From Chlamydomonas sphaeroides (taxonomy: Eukaryota; Chlorophyta; Chlorophyceae; Chlamydomonadales; Chlamydomonadaceae): DNA of 64,000 nucleotides. This document shows positions 44,229-55,000 of this stretch, in pieces. Within the stretch, counting starts at the first letter, position 1. Each line of letters starts with the position of its first letter. The notes beneath the pieces are model-generated. The model saw only the letters and a program-made list of their open reading frames with translations. It made no database searches and was not told where the DNA came from. The translations under genes were made by a program, and so were the position numbers. Location of the stretch: positions 30,204 to 94,203 of the forward strand of contig BDDC01000147.1 of the NCBI GenBank assembly GCA_001662425.1, read 5' to 3'.

Positions 44229-46681
44229 TCACGCCGCCACCAGCGGCCGCCCCGCGCCCTGCGCCTTGCCCTCCCCCTGGCCCTTCTCCTCCTCCTGCCC
44301 CTGCCCCAGCCGCAGCTCCAGGCGCAGCGGCGGGTAGGCGCTGGCCTCGTTCCACTCAAGCGGCCGCCCCGCGTCCTGCCAGCTCTGCCACCCGTGGCTC
44401 AGAGCCACAACCTGCGGGGAGCAGCGGCAGCGGCGCGGCGCGACACGGCATGGCAACGCTCAGCGTATGCTCGCGACGCTGAGCAATTCACACGATGCCA
44501 CAGCGCTGCTTGCCCACTGAGCGCATGGCGCAAGCCAGACGAATGACGCACCACGACGTAGACGATGCATGACACGCAGGCATCATCACCCTTATCCCAT
44601 CATCACCCTGACAACCCCCTCGCGCCCTCCTGGCACCCCGCTGCCCACCTGCCCCAGCATGATGAGCGTGGGCGTGCGCAGCCCCGCCTCCGCCGCCAGG
44701 CCGTGCAGCGAGCCCAGGCTGCCGTACACCACCCGCCGCTGCGACGTCGTGCCGCGCTCCACCGCCACGGCGGGCGTGTCGGCCGACAGGCCGGCGCCCG
44801 TGAGCTGCGCCGACAGCTTGGCCAGCGTCTGCGTCGAGGCAAAAGACACGGGCGCCGCGGGAGCAGGTCAGCTTTGGGCAGGGCAAGGGCGTGTGGGTGG
44901 CGGGCGGCTCGGCATGCTGGCATGCATTCGCGGCCGGCGCTCACCCCGACACTCGGGGCCTTAGCGCCACGCACGCACCCCAGCGCCACGCCCCACTCCC
45001 GAGCGCCCACCTGCAGGCCCATGTACACGATGAGCGTGGTGTAGGGGTCGGCCGCCAGCGCCACCGCCTCGTCCAGCGCCTCCTCGCCGCCCTCGCGGCT
45101 GTGGCCGGTCAGGAAGCGCGCAGAGGTTGCCACTCCGCGGTGCGTGAGCGGGATGCCCAGCTCGGCGCAGATGCCTGGGGAGCGGGTGGGAGGGGTGGCA
45201 TGACCGCGGGGGTTAGGCAACAAGCACGACGGCACGCCGGGAGCAGGGACGCCGCACGCAAGCAGGCCCCTGTAGTGAGCCGAGTGTGGCTTGCTCCCCG
45301 GCCCCCAGCCCCCGCCTCACCCGCTGCCGCGGTGATGCCCGGCACGCAGTGCACCCGGATGCCGTGGGCGGTCAGGTACGCCACCTCCTCGCCGCCGCGG
45401 CCGAACACGTAGGGGTCACCGCCCTTGAGCCGCACCACCGTGGCGCCTGGGGCAGCAGGAGGCGGCGGCAGGAGGGGGTCCGGTGAGGCAGGGCCGAGGC
45501 GAGCAAGGACATGGGGCAGGATGCGCTACGGTAGCCGAAGCAGCGGGCCAGCACGGGACGCGGACCCCGCGAGCCCCTCTCCCGAGAGCAGCGCAAGAGC
45601 TGCTCGGCTGCCTCCGAACGACTCCGGGTGCCACGTCCCCAGGTGCCCGGCTCACCCCGCCACCAGCCCCCATGTGCAACGGGGGCTGAGCTGAGCCCCA
45701 GCTGCTCGCTGCTCTCTCACCCCTGCCGGCACCGCTCGACCCCACCCCCGTGGGCAACCCTGTGCCCTGCGCGCGCCCGCCTGTCCTCCCGCGCCTCTCA
45801 CCGGCCTCCGCAAACGCCAGCAGCAGCTCGTGGATCTCCTCCTGCCGCCGCGTGTGGTAGCCGGCGGTCTTGCCCACGTACACCATGCGGGCGCCCGGGT
45901 TGACCAGCTCCAGGATGTCGTCAGACACCAGCCTGAGGGGTGGAGGCAGGGGGTATGGAGGCACCGAAGATATGTGCCGCGTACGTGATCAGCCCCCCCC
46001 CCCCAGCTAGGAAAGGGGTCGGATGACACGCATGGGCGCATGGCACCAAGACAATGCTGGCACCGCATCGACTATCGTCGGAGGGCGCATACGGAGGTGC
46101 ACGGGAGGTGTCGGCATTCGTACCTGTCGTACAGGACGACGTCAGCAGAGCCCATGAGCTGCGCGGCGCGCAGCGTGAGCAGGCCCGGGTCGCCGGGGCC
46201 CGTGCCGACCAGGTACACCTCTCCAGGGCTTGAGACGGGGCCTGTGGGGTGGAGGCAAGGAGCGGCATGTCAGTTGGAGTGGGGGGACAGGGCTTGGGGT
46301 CCACGGGAGGCTGAGTCTGCCTTGGGCAGGAAACGGAAAGCCAAGGGATGGCAGCTCGCGCGCGGCACAAGAGCACCCGTGCCCCGGTACACTGCCAGGC
46401 CGCCACGTACCTTGCTGGCGCTCCCGGTATGCCTTGAGGAAGGTCTCCAGCTCGAGCACATTGCAGTCCTTTAGGCGGTTGGCATCGTGGCCGTCGGCGA
46501 TGCTGCGTGCAACGAAGCTGGGGCGTACTGAAGGGCGGTGCGTGCGCGCCGTGCGTGGGATGGCCGCCGCCAGGGTTCGCCGGCCGTAGCCGTGATGAGG
46601 AAGAGCAGCGGGTGTTCGCCCGCTGGTGCTTGCACCGTTGCAGGCCGGCGCAGCGGGCCGCTGCGCCACGTTGCGGTGCAT
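44229..46681 (-). CDS. UPM1: Uroporphyrinogen-III C-methyltransferase (SUMT, siroheme synthesis)
   Basis: Seven exons, high to low: 46681-46411, 46241-46124, 45932-45802, 45446-45321, 45174-45011, 44828-44649 and 44411-44229 (390 aa). SUMT uses two S-adenosylmethionine to convert uroporphyrinogen III to precorrin-2, feeding siroheme for plastid sulfite and nitrite reductases. Family motifs run in order: VYLVGTGPGDPGLLTLRAAQ, ADVVLYDRLVSDDILELVNP, GKTAGYHTRRQEEIHELL, VVRLKGGDPYVFGRGGEE, VHCVPGITAAAGICAELGIP, LTHRGVATSARFLTGH, DPYTTLIVYMGLQ, PAVAVERGTTSQRRVVYGSL and LRTPTLIMLGQVVALS. The first 70 residues, from MHRNVAQRPAAPACNGASTS, are Arg/Ala/Pro-rich and suit a plastid transit peptide. It is a stand-alone methyltransferase with no CysG-type dehydrogenase/ferrochelatase part. 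The C-terminus has a short Gln/Glu/Gly-rich extension. Confidence 0.95.
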
Positions 46682-48199
46682 GCCGCCGCTTGATGTAACG
46701 GAGAGACTGGTTCTAGGGATGCGAGGGACACTAAGAGCAGCAAGATAGAAGCCCAGAGCAAGCGGGCTGACGCTGTATCGCTGCTCGCTTTGTCAGTCGC
46801 GGTATTCAAGCCGGCAGGGCCTGAGGTACGCTATAGCTGGTAAGCACGTCAGGAAGCTGTGCGTAGACTCGGTGTGCATACCGCAGCGGTCCTGTGCACT
46901 AAAGTGGCCTCGAGAAAATGGCCTCACCCGTACAGGAAGACCCCTAAGGCCCACGCAAGCCAATTGCGCTGCAGACACGCGTACGCGATACAGTGATACA
47001 CACTTGATAACATTCAAAGTGCAGTGAGCCGACATGGGGCCTGTGCGTGGAGGACCCTGTTTTAGTGGGCGCTTCAGAGGAGTCGCCACATCACGCTCTC
47101 GCCTGCACCCGGCATGGCATCGGCGCCGCATGCTTGTTGTCACTACCTGATCAAGGGATACGCAGCAAACTTCCTGCTGCTTGGGTACGGGTGTTGCGCG
47201 TGCAGGTTCCTCCCCGAGCACTTTGCCCTATGCTCCCCGCGTTGTCCCGAACGGTATTGCTGGTCCAGAGCAGGGGACGCTCTCTCCTGGTCCAGAGCAC
47301 CTGCGATGTCTTACAGCCCGCCCGCCTTGCACTGCCCAGCACGTGATGCGTTCGTCGCCATAACCTACCTACATTCAATACTGGCCACCCTTAACAGGGG
47401 CTGCACGCAGCGACTGCGCGTGCCTACCATCCCGCTCCAGCCCCCTCAGCCTGCCGCGCCTGTCTTTGCCCACGCTAGCTGCCCGCTCCATGTAATCACC
47501 GCTTCCTAGCTGCCTGGCGCCCCTCGCATCACACCGAGCACTACAGTCACAGCGATCAGCCCTGCTCTCTGCCCAGCGGACAGCTTAGCCGAGCAACGCC
47601 GCGTCCCGCACAACGCCGCGCCACACGCTCCCAACACGCCTCGCTAACCCTCCCCTCACGCCCGCCCGCGCCTGCACGCTCCCGACACGCACGCCGCCGG
47701 GCCGTCGGGCCGCACCTGCTTCCTTCTTCAAGCTGTGCCGCTGCACAGCTAGGGCAGCTGCAGCTGTGGCACCGCTGCTGCCCAAGGAGCCCACGCGGCT
47801 CCCGCCTGCTGCACGGAACAGAACACGCCCAGCTGCGAGTACCGGTAGCCGGGTGGATACCAACGGCCTGCGCTACAGCCGCCGAGCCCCAGCACCAGCC
47901 CGCCATGCGCTGCGCGCTGCGTGCGAGCGAGCCCACGCTCCAGCGTCACGCCGCCAGTCGCCAAGCAGGCCCAGGCGCGAGCCTCGTGAGTGAGCCTGCT
48001 CTGCTCGCCGGCGTCCGCCCTGTCCCCGGCTGGGTGTCGTGTCGTGCCTCAGCGGCGTGCCCATCCTCCGAAGCCTAGGCGACCCGGGCGACACGGCTGC
48101 GCATCGCCGCTCGCCGCCTAGAAGGGCGACTTGCCAGAAGGGCGACTCGCCGCTCTGGCCGCCGCTCACAACAGCGATTGGCCGATCGCGGGTCGCCGC
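46682..48199. other. Region between the SUMT and TIM14 genes
   Basis: This holds the SUMT promoter side and the TIM14 3' UTR (both genes are on the minus strand). TTACA at 47311-47315 is a possible minus-strand poly(A) signal. A 131-codon plus-strand frame at 47114-47509 starts with ATG but has no recognisable features. Duplicated pieces of the TIM14 3' end lie at about 48096-48160. Confidence 0.45.
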
Positions 48200-48218
48200 T
48201 TAGAAGGGCGACTTGCCC
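48096..48218. repeat. Tandem duplication of the TIM14 stop-codon region
   Basis: The coding end CGCTTAGAAGGGCGACTTGC (plus-strand view, 48197-48216) recurs just downstream of the stop as CGCCTAGAAGGGCGACTTGC at about 48115 and, in part, as AGAAGGGCGACTCGCC at about 48137. The 3' UTR thus contains copies of the last codons and stop. Confidence 0.85.
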
Positions 48219-49504
48219 GTCTTCTTCTTGCCCAGCAGCAGGTCCTTGGCCTCGTTCACCTTGGCGGCAATGAAGGAGCTGCCGCCTGGCGGGGGAGAGA
48301 TGGGGGGAGATGGGCCACGGTGTTGGCGTGCTACGTATAGCCACGGGAAGCCACGTGTCCCAGGGGCCACGGCGTTGGCTGGTATTCGACGAGGTACCGT
48401 ACGCGCCTGTTGCAGCCCCGCAATCGAACCCCAGCAAGGGGCAGGGAGCACGCTGTGCGCAAAGCCCTCCCCCGGGCACCTTCCACACCCAACCTCGCTG
48501 CCGCCCTCGGGCCTATCCCCGGCCCCCCGCTCGAGTCGGGGTGGTTGGCGACTAGCGACGCAGCACCCATCATTCCCACCACTCCCACAAACTAGTCTTC
48601 TGCCTGGCACGCGCACACATGCATACGATGCACATTGCCATGTACCTGTATGGCAGACCTCGCCCGCTCCTCTCGCCCAAGTCGATCACGACCGTATGTA
48701 CCACATCATAGCGACTGCGCTGGAGGGCGCCCTGCACCCAGCCCCACTACGTCCGGTGAGCCGCTCACCCGAGTCGGGGTGGTTGGCCACCATGATGCGC
48801 CGGTGCGCCTCCTTGATGCGCTCCTCGCCCGCGCTCTCGCGCACGCCAAGGATGAGGCTGGCCTCGCGCTTGGTCATCTCGGGCAAGAAGCCGCCCTGGT
48901 GGGGGGAGAGCACAGGGGCCGCGCGGCCAGGGAGGCAGGGACGTGGGGAGGGACGGACGCGAGCAGCGGCGCTGGGGCGCGGGGGCCGCACGCTGCGCGC
49001 GGTGACGCCACTGGCAGCGCCACACCAGGTGGCGCCGGGAGGCCCAGCGGGCGGGCTGAAGCAGCCGCCGCAGGACCCGCAACGCCGGCGGGCTGCCTAC
49101 AGCAGCCTGCACCGTGCCCGCGCCGCGCGAACGCAACCCGTTCGGGCCAACACGCTTCTCTGTGTGCATGTACCGCACACCCCGCACACCCGGCAATTGG
49201 CGAAGTGCAGTGCACCCCTACCCTGCCTCCCACGGCGCCACGCCCTCCGCCAGCGGCGCCGCCCACCTCCCGCGCCCCAGCCCCCCACGCAGCCCCGCAT
49301 CCACACACGCCGTACCGCACATGCCGTACTGCCGATGCCGTACCGCCGTACCTTGTAGTACTGCTTGCCCACGGAGCCCACCACGGACCCGAACACGGAC
49401 GACGTGCTGCCCTGCGCCGCCCGCAGCGCAATGTAGGCCTGCACCGCCTGCTTGCCCACGAAGGCGGCCGCGGCCACGGAGAGGCCCGCCATCAGCGGGG
49501 TCGC
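48200..49504 (-). CDS. TIM14: TIM14/Pam18 J-protein of the mitochondrial import motor
   Basis: Three supported exons, high to low: 49504-49352, 48895-48769 and 48285-48200. The product is the J-domain co-chaperone that stimulates mtHsp70 at the TIM23 channel. It shows the membrane segment ATPLMAGLSVAAAAFVGKQA, then the matrix J-domain GGFLPEMTKREASLILGVRE, HRRIMVANHPDSG with the essential HPD, and C-terminal FIAAKVNEAKDLLLGKKK. The family normally begins M-A-T-P, and the sequence before ATPLMAG looks like a splice acceptor (CCCTCTGCCAG), so the initiator Met is probably on an upstream exon. One candidate is an ATG followed directly by a GTAAGC donor at 51001-50999 on the minus strand. Alternatives are an in-frame ATG at 49582 (147 aa) or 49492 (117 aa). 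Body secure, start unresolved. Confidence 0.92.
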
Positions 49505-52067
49505 CTGGCAGAGGGCGGAGGGGAGGCCAGGGCAGGGGAGGTGTTGGGGACTGGCGTTGGGGGCGGGGCCGTTGGGCCGCATGAGGGCAGGTGTCTGTTT
49601 GTGGTACTGACGCTAAGGCTAGAAGGAAAAGGCTTTGGGTTGGATGCCGTGTAGGGTGGGTGTACATGATGGGGGAGAGCCATGCAGGGGGATGTTCCCG
49701 GGGCGTCTAGATCCTAGTCCTCATGGGGGAGGGAAGTGCAGCTGCTGGCCAGGCGGCAGCGGGCGCGCCAAAGGCTGTCGTCGGCGGGTCGCCTTGATTG
49801 CATCAGGGGCAGGCCTAGCGCTAGCCAGGGGCCCTCGCGCCACACTGAAGACACCAGCTGGCGCCCAGGGAGACGGCAGGTAGCCACCGGATGCTCACAG
49901 ACACAGGGCCCGCGCTGGTTTGCATGTAAGCTTCACAGACACAGCCACCCGTGTGTAGGTGGCGTTCCGCGCGGCGCGGCTGCGCGATGCTGGTCGGGGC
50001 TGCGTGCAAGGGCTGTCTAAGGATGCGCGCTAGCGGGCGCCTGGGGGGCATTTGCCGCAGACGCGGCGCCGCCGCGTTGCCCCGCACGGCGTCGCGTGCG
50101 TGAGGAGGCGTGGCCGCACGCCCGGCGCGCCAGGGCCCATGTGAGCCCCGTGTTCGCACGCAGCCGCACGGCGGCATGACAGCACCAGAGGCACGGCGGC
50201 CGCGACGTGTGGCAGTCGCATGCTTGTGCCATGCCGCCGTGCAGGGCGGGCCGCCACCAACCGGGCTAGGAGCGAGCGGGCGCCGGCCGGGCCCAGGGCT
50301 ACGGCACGCCGCCGTCGGTTGGGCCGGGGCAGCGGGATGGGCCAGGCGCGTTCGCCCCGGGCCCGGACAACTGGCAGGCAGGGAACCGTGCAGGCGCTGC
50401 AGCGGGGTGTTGCAATGCTGGGGGCGTGCGGCGTGGGCGTCCTTGGGCGCGGCGGGTTGGGTACACAAGGGTTGCTGGGGGCGGCCAGTTGCCTCAGGCC
50501 TGTGCCGTGCCGCAAGCTGTATCAGGCGGGGGCATGGGTCTGGATGCCATGCCATGTTACGGTGGGTACTGGGTGAGGGCACTTGAAGGGATGATGCGGG
50601 GGTTGGGTATGGGAGCTGGCGGGCGTGTGGCGAGGGTAGGGAGGGCACCGAGCGGCAGGTAGGCAAGGGCCGGGCAGCTGTGGCGCTGCGGGGCGGGGCC
50701 GCGTGCCGTGCGTGCGTGTAGCGCGAGGAGGGCAAGTAATTATGCGATAGACAGCGGGCTAAGCGTAGTGAAGAGTGCGGGGTAGCAAGGCAGGGCGGGG
50801 GCTTCAGGCGGCAGGGGCCAAGCTGGGTGGCCAATATGGAAGCTGGTCACGGCCAGGGCCGGCAAAGTCATTGTAGCGCGAGGGGCTAAGCCTAAGTGTA
50901 TTCAACCAAACACTGCCCGGCTGTAGTCACAACGCGGTAAGGTGCTGTGCGAGTGTGCGGCGGCCCATCGGCACAATCCACGCACGACCTCTGCTTACCA
51001 TGGCTGGAGCGACGCTCCTCGAGTGCCTCTGCAAGCGTGAACTTGGTCTACCGCAGGACGACGCAGCTGTGGGCCCTGCGCCAGGCCGTGCTGCTGCCCG
51101 GATGCTCGTTTGCCGCCACGCACAGCACGCGCTGCCCACGGCCCCGAGCGTCAAGAGATCAGCTTCGCGTTAGGAATAGGTAACAACCCAGCGCGTCAGG
51201 TAAACGTCGTGAGGCGACCGATTGTTCGAGTGGATGCTCAAGGGTGAAGCTATTTTCTTGTGGGTGCGACGTAAGCGAGGATTGCAAATGGTAGGCAGTA
51301 AGCGTCGGTTTGTTGCGGAAGGCAGCTAGCAAGCGAGGAAGACCCCATGCATGAAGCGGACAACCAAAACGCCTGCGCAACGCCTAGCGTGCCGCAGTCC
51401 ACATCGAAGTGCTGTGTACCACGGGACTTGCCTGGGCTTGGTGCGACCACAAGACAGCAGCAGCGTTAGGGTCTCCGGGAGCCGGTGACAGCGCCAGCTT
51501 TGGGCGCTTTGCTCCCTCGTCACAACTGGTCGACGGGACAACGCCCTGACTCCCCGTAGAGGTATGCAGCGAGCGCAGGCGACGTCGACCAGCTCAGTTG
51601 AACCACTTTTGACCCAGCAACGCTGGCACGCTCCTAGACATGGTCATCGCAAACGCGTTGCGTGCATCTACCTGCATCGCGCTTACGAAGCAACCTGTCA
51701 GTCTTCTGTGCAACGCAGGATCGTCATCCACTGTGGACATGTCGAACAGCTGGGCTGGCGGTCTGCCTTTTGCCGGTGCTACCTGGAGCGGTGGCAACGC
51801 AGGCAAGATGTTACGGCAGCCTAGCTGGCTGACGCACCGACTCAGTACGCAGCACACGAGAGCATTGCGCACCCCCATGCTTGCGCATATGACTTCTGTA
51901 CACGCATGACACTCAGCGCGACATTCGATAGCATGGCTTGGGTCCCGGGACTCTGCTGACATGATCTAGCGGGACGACCTCCTCTCACTCGCGCGCGCCT
52001 CTACCCGCATGGCCACGAGTTCTCCGCACTAGCTCTCAAGGCTGCGCTGGCCTCGAACGCCCACCGC
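49505..52067. other. Divergent region between the TIM14 and GYF-domain genes
   Basis: Probably the promoters of both genes, plus a possible 5' intron of TIM14. The part from 50850 to 52000 is less GC-rich. Small ATG-initiated frames at 51000-51173 (plus, 57 codons) and 51640-51909 (plus, 89 codons) have no family signature, and I do not call them genes. Confidence 0.45.
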
Positions 52068-55000
52068 ATGTCGTCGGAGCTCACTTTCGGGGAAACACCC
52101 GAAACACGTCGCTGCCCTCCCCCCATCCCGCCTGCCGCCTCCCCACACAGGTGCGGTCGGCTGGGGTAACATCCCCTTGGCCGCAGACGCCTCCAACCCG
52201 CTCCTCGGCGCTGGAGCCTCAGCTTTGAGCGGCCTCACCGGCGGCCAGTCCCGCGCCGCTGCACCCAACGCAGCCGGCGCCGGCAACGCTGCCGCGGCCG
52301 CCGCGCTGTCCTCCCTCCAGCAGCAGCAGCAGCAGCAGCAGCAACAGGCGCAGCAGCAGCAACAGGCGCAGCAGCAGCAACAGGCGCAGCCCGGAGCCAA
52401 GGCTCAGCAGCCACAGGCTGCGCCGGCGGCAGGCGGCCGGCCTCCTTCCTCGGGCCAGGTGCCCGCCTCCTCGCTCGCCAACCTGGAGGCCCTGCTGCTC
52501 GCAACAGCCCAGGGCGGCGGCCTCACCAACCCCGCCACCGGCCAGCCCCTGCCTCCCGACCCCTTCGACCAGTCCTTCGCCGCGCGCAACGCCGCCGCGG
52601 CTGCGGGCTGGGGCGGCGGCGCGCCCGCCGCCGCCGGGGCGCCGTCCGCCGCGGCGCTGACGGCAGCGGCGGCCGCCGCCGCAGCCTCATTCAGCGACGC
52701 CGCCGGCTCGCGGCCGCAGCTAATGGGGCAGCAGGCGACGGCTGCGGCGGCCGCCGCCGCCAAGGACGCCCGGTCGGGCGGCCAGGCGGTCCGCCTGACC
52801 GCGGACGTGCTTTGGACGCACACGCAGAACGCCGGCACGGGGACCGTAGCGACGGCCTCTGCCCCCCAGCTCAATGTACGGCCCGGCCAGCAGCTGCCGA
52901 CGGCCACGGCCGTGCCGGCGCCGGCCGCGACGCAGCCGTCGGCGGCGCAGATGCAGCAGCTGCAGGCGGCGTATGCGCAGGCGGCGGCGCAGCAACAGCA
53001 GCAGCAGCAGGCAGCGGCGGCACAGCAGCAGGCAGCGGCGGCGCAGCAGCAGGCGGCGGCGGCGGCCGCGGCGGCGGGGGCGGGGGCGGGGGCCCCGCCC
53101 GTGGCGAGCGAGGTGCCGGCGCTGCCCGCCACGGCCAGCTCGGGGCCGTTTGAGGTGCAGTGGGAGTACCTGGACACGCAGGTGAGGGCGTCATCAACCG
53201 CCAGGTCGTGGCCGCGAAGCGGCGTGCAGGCCGGATGGGGCTGGCCCCTGGCTGCGGCCGTGTGCGGGGGGCCTGGCCCAGCAGAGGCGCGCCGGACGCT
53301 TGAGTGCAGCCCGCTCCGGACGCTGAGCCCGCTCCGACCCCGCCTGCCGCGCCACAGGGCAACGTGCAGGGCCCCTTCCCCGTCCGCAACATGCTGGACT
53401 GGTGGTCTGCGGGTGAGCAGCGGCCGCAGTGCGGTACGCCGCGAGGCCGCGCCCACAACTGGCACGGCGTAGCCTAGGGGTGCCCTTTTGGTGCGCCGCC
53501 AGCGTTCGCGAGGGGGCCGGCGACTTCGCTACGGCCGTCGGGTGCGACATCCTCCTTGCCGGCCGGCGACTACACGCCTGACCGCCGCAACCCCCGCACC
53601 TGCCCCCGCGCCAGGACACTTCGACTCTGGCGTCTACGTCCGCTGTGTGGGCGGCTACTGGACGCAGATCGGCCTGGTGGTGCGAGACATCAACAGAGTT
53701 CTGGGCGGCCCGCCGCTGCCGCCGCCCACAGCGTTCGCGCCCGCCGCTGCGGCGGCCGCCGCGCCGGCGCCGCCCGCGCCGCAGCCGGCGCCGCCCGCTC
53801 AGCCGCCGCAGCCGGCGGCGGCACCGCAGGTGTGGGGCTGTGAAGGGGCAGGAGGGTCTCCCGGCTGAGATGCGGTTGCGGGACTTTGCTGGCAAGCCCT
53901 GCCAGGGATACGGGCGCTCCTCTCGTCCAGGCGCGTCTGCTTTGAACACGGCATCGCGTTGTTGGCGATCCGGTTGGCGGCCTCAAGCCCACCTCCTCAC
54001 AGGCGCCCGCGGTGCTGCCTCACCCCGCCCCCCCCCAGGCCTGGGGCGCGCCCAAGGCCTCGCCCCATAAGCCGGTCGCCGCCGGGGCGGTCGCCAACGA
54101 GCCGGCGCGCATGCAGGCAAGTCGCGGCCGTGGGGCGCCACCACGGCCATATTGTGTGCCGTTACGCCGAGTAGCGCATGCGTCCTAGCCATCGGTGTTG
54201 CCGGGCTTCGGGTTTCCGCCACAGCAGAGGCCGCCAGTGTGTGCGTGGATGGAGTTTGGGAAATGTAAGTAGACCATGTTTACTTACAATGTATGGATAC
54301 CATAGTTCGCATAAAGAAGCGCAATCATTAGATAAAGAATACATTGCGGGCCGCTTCCCCATCTGGATCACCCTGTGTCCACCTGCAACACCTCATCCGC
54401 CAGGACGCCGTGTCGCTGTTCTTCTGCGACAATAGCGCCGACCTGCGCTGGTTCTACATGGACGACGGGGGCGCGGTGCAGGTGGGCCCCCGAGGGAGGC
54501 CGACGGGGAAGAGCAGGGAAAAAGGAGCCAGGGTTCGTGTCACGCCGTCATTCACCTAGCTGGCCTACCCGGACGGCATGCGGTGCAGATGGGTAGGATT
54601 TGTATCGGGGACGAGCTCCTGCCGGTCCACATTCCGCGGTCCCACGCCGCCCTGCACACCCGCTTCCGGCACGAACCCTGGCTCCCTCCCTCACCTTATC
54701 CCGACCCCTTCCCCAGGGCCCCTTCCTGCCCGCCAAGCTCGTGACCTGGTACCAGCAGTCGCATCTGGCGCCGCACGTGCGGGTGGCGGGCGTGCTGCTG
54801 GGCGGCCTGGCGCAGCGCCTGGACGACGCTAGGCAGCCGCCCGAGGCGCTGGCCGCGGCGGCGCGCGAGGCGCGAGGCGAGCCGTGGTTCCTGCCGCTGG
54901 GCACACTGCTCGACGCGGTGGCGGCGCACCGCAAGTACACCGCCATTCGCATGGTGAGCTATTACCCTACCGGTGCTCCTGTGACCTGGCTGAAGCAGAG

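Noticed and set aside
47114..47509. 131-codon ATG-initiated plus-strand frame
   Set aside because: No recognisable domain, Cys/Pro/Arg-rich, and it lies in the probable TIM14 3' UTR on the other strand. Transcript data could revive it.
51000..51173. 57-codon plus-strand ORF with a strong Kozak context (TTACCATGG)
   Set aside because: Too short and without homology features; the same ATG complement fits better as a candidate TIM14 first exon on the minus strand.
51640..51909. 89-codon plus-strand ORF starting MVIANALRAS
   Set aside because: It looks mildly protein-like, but there is no family signature or flanking gene structure.
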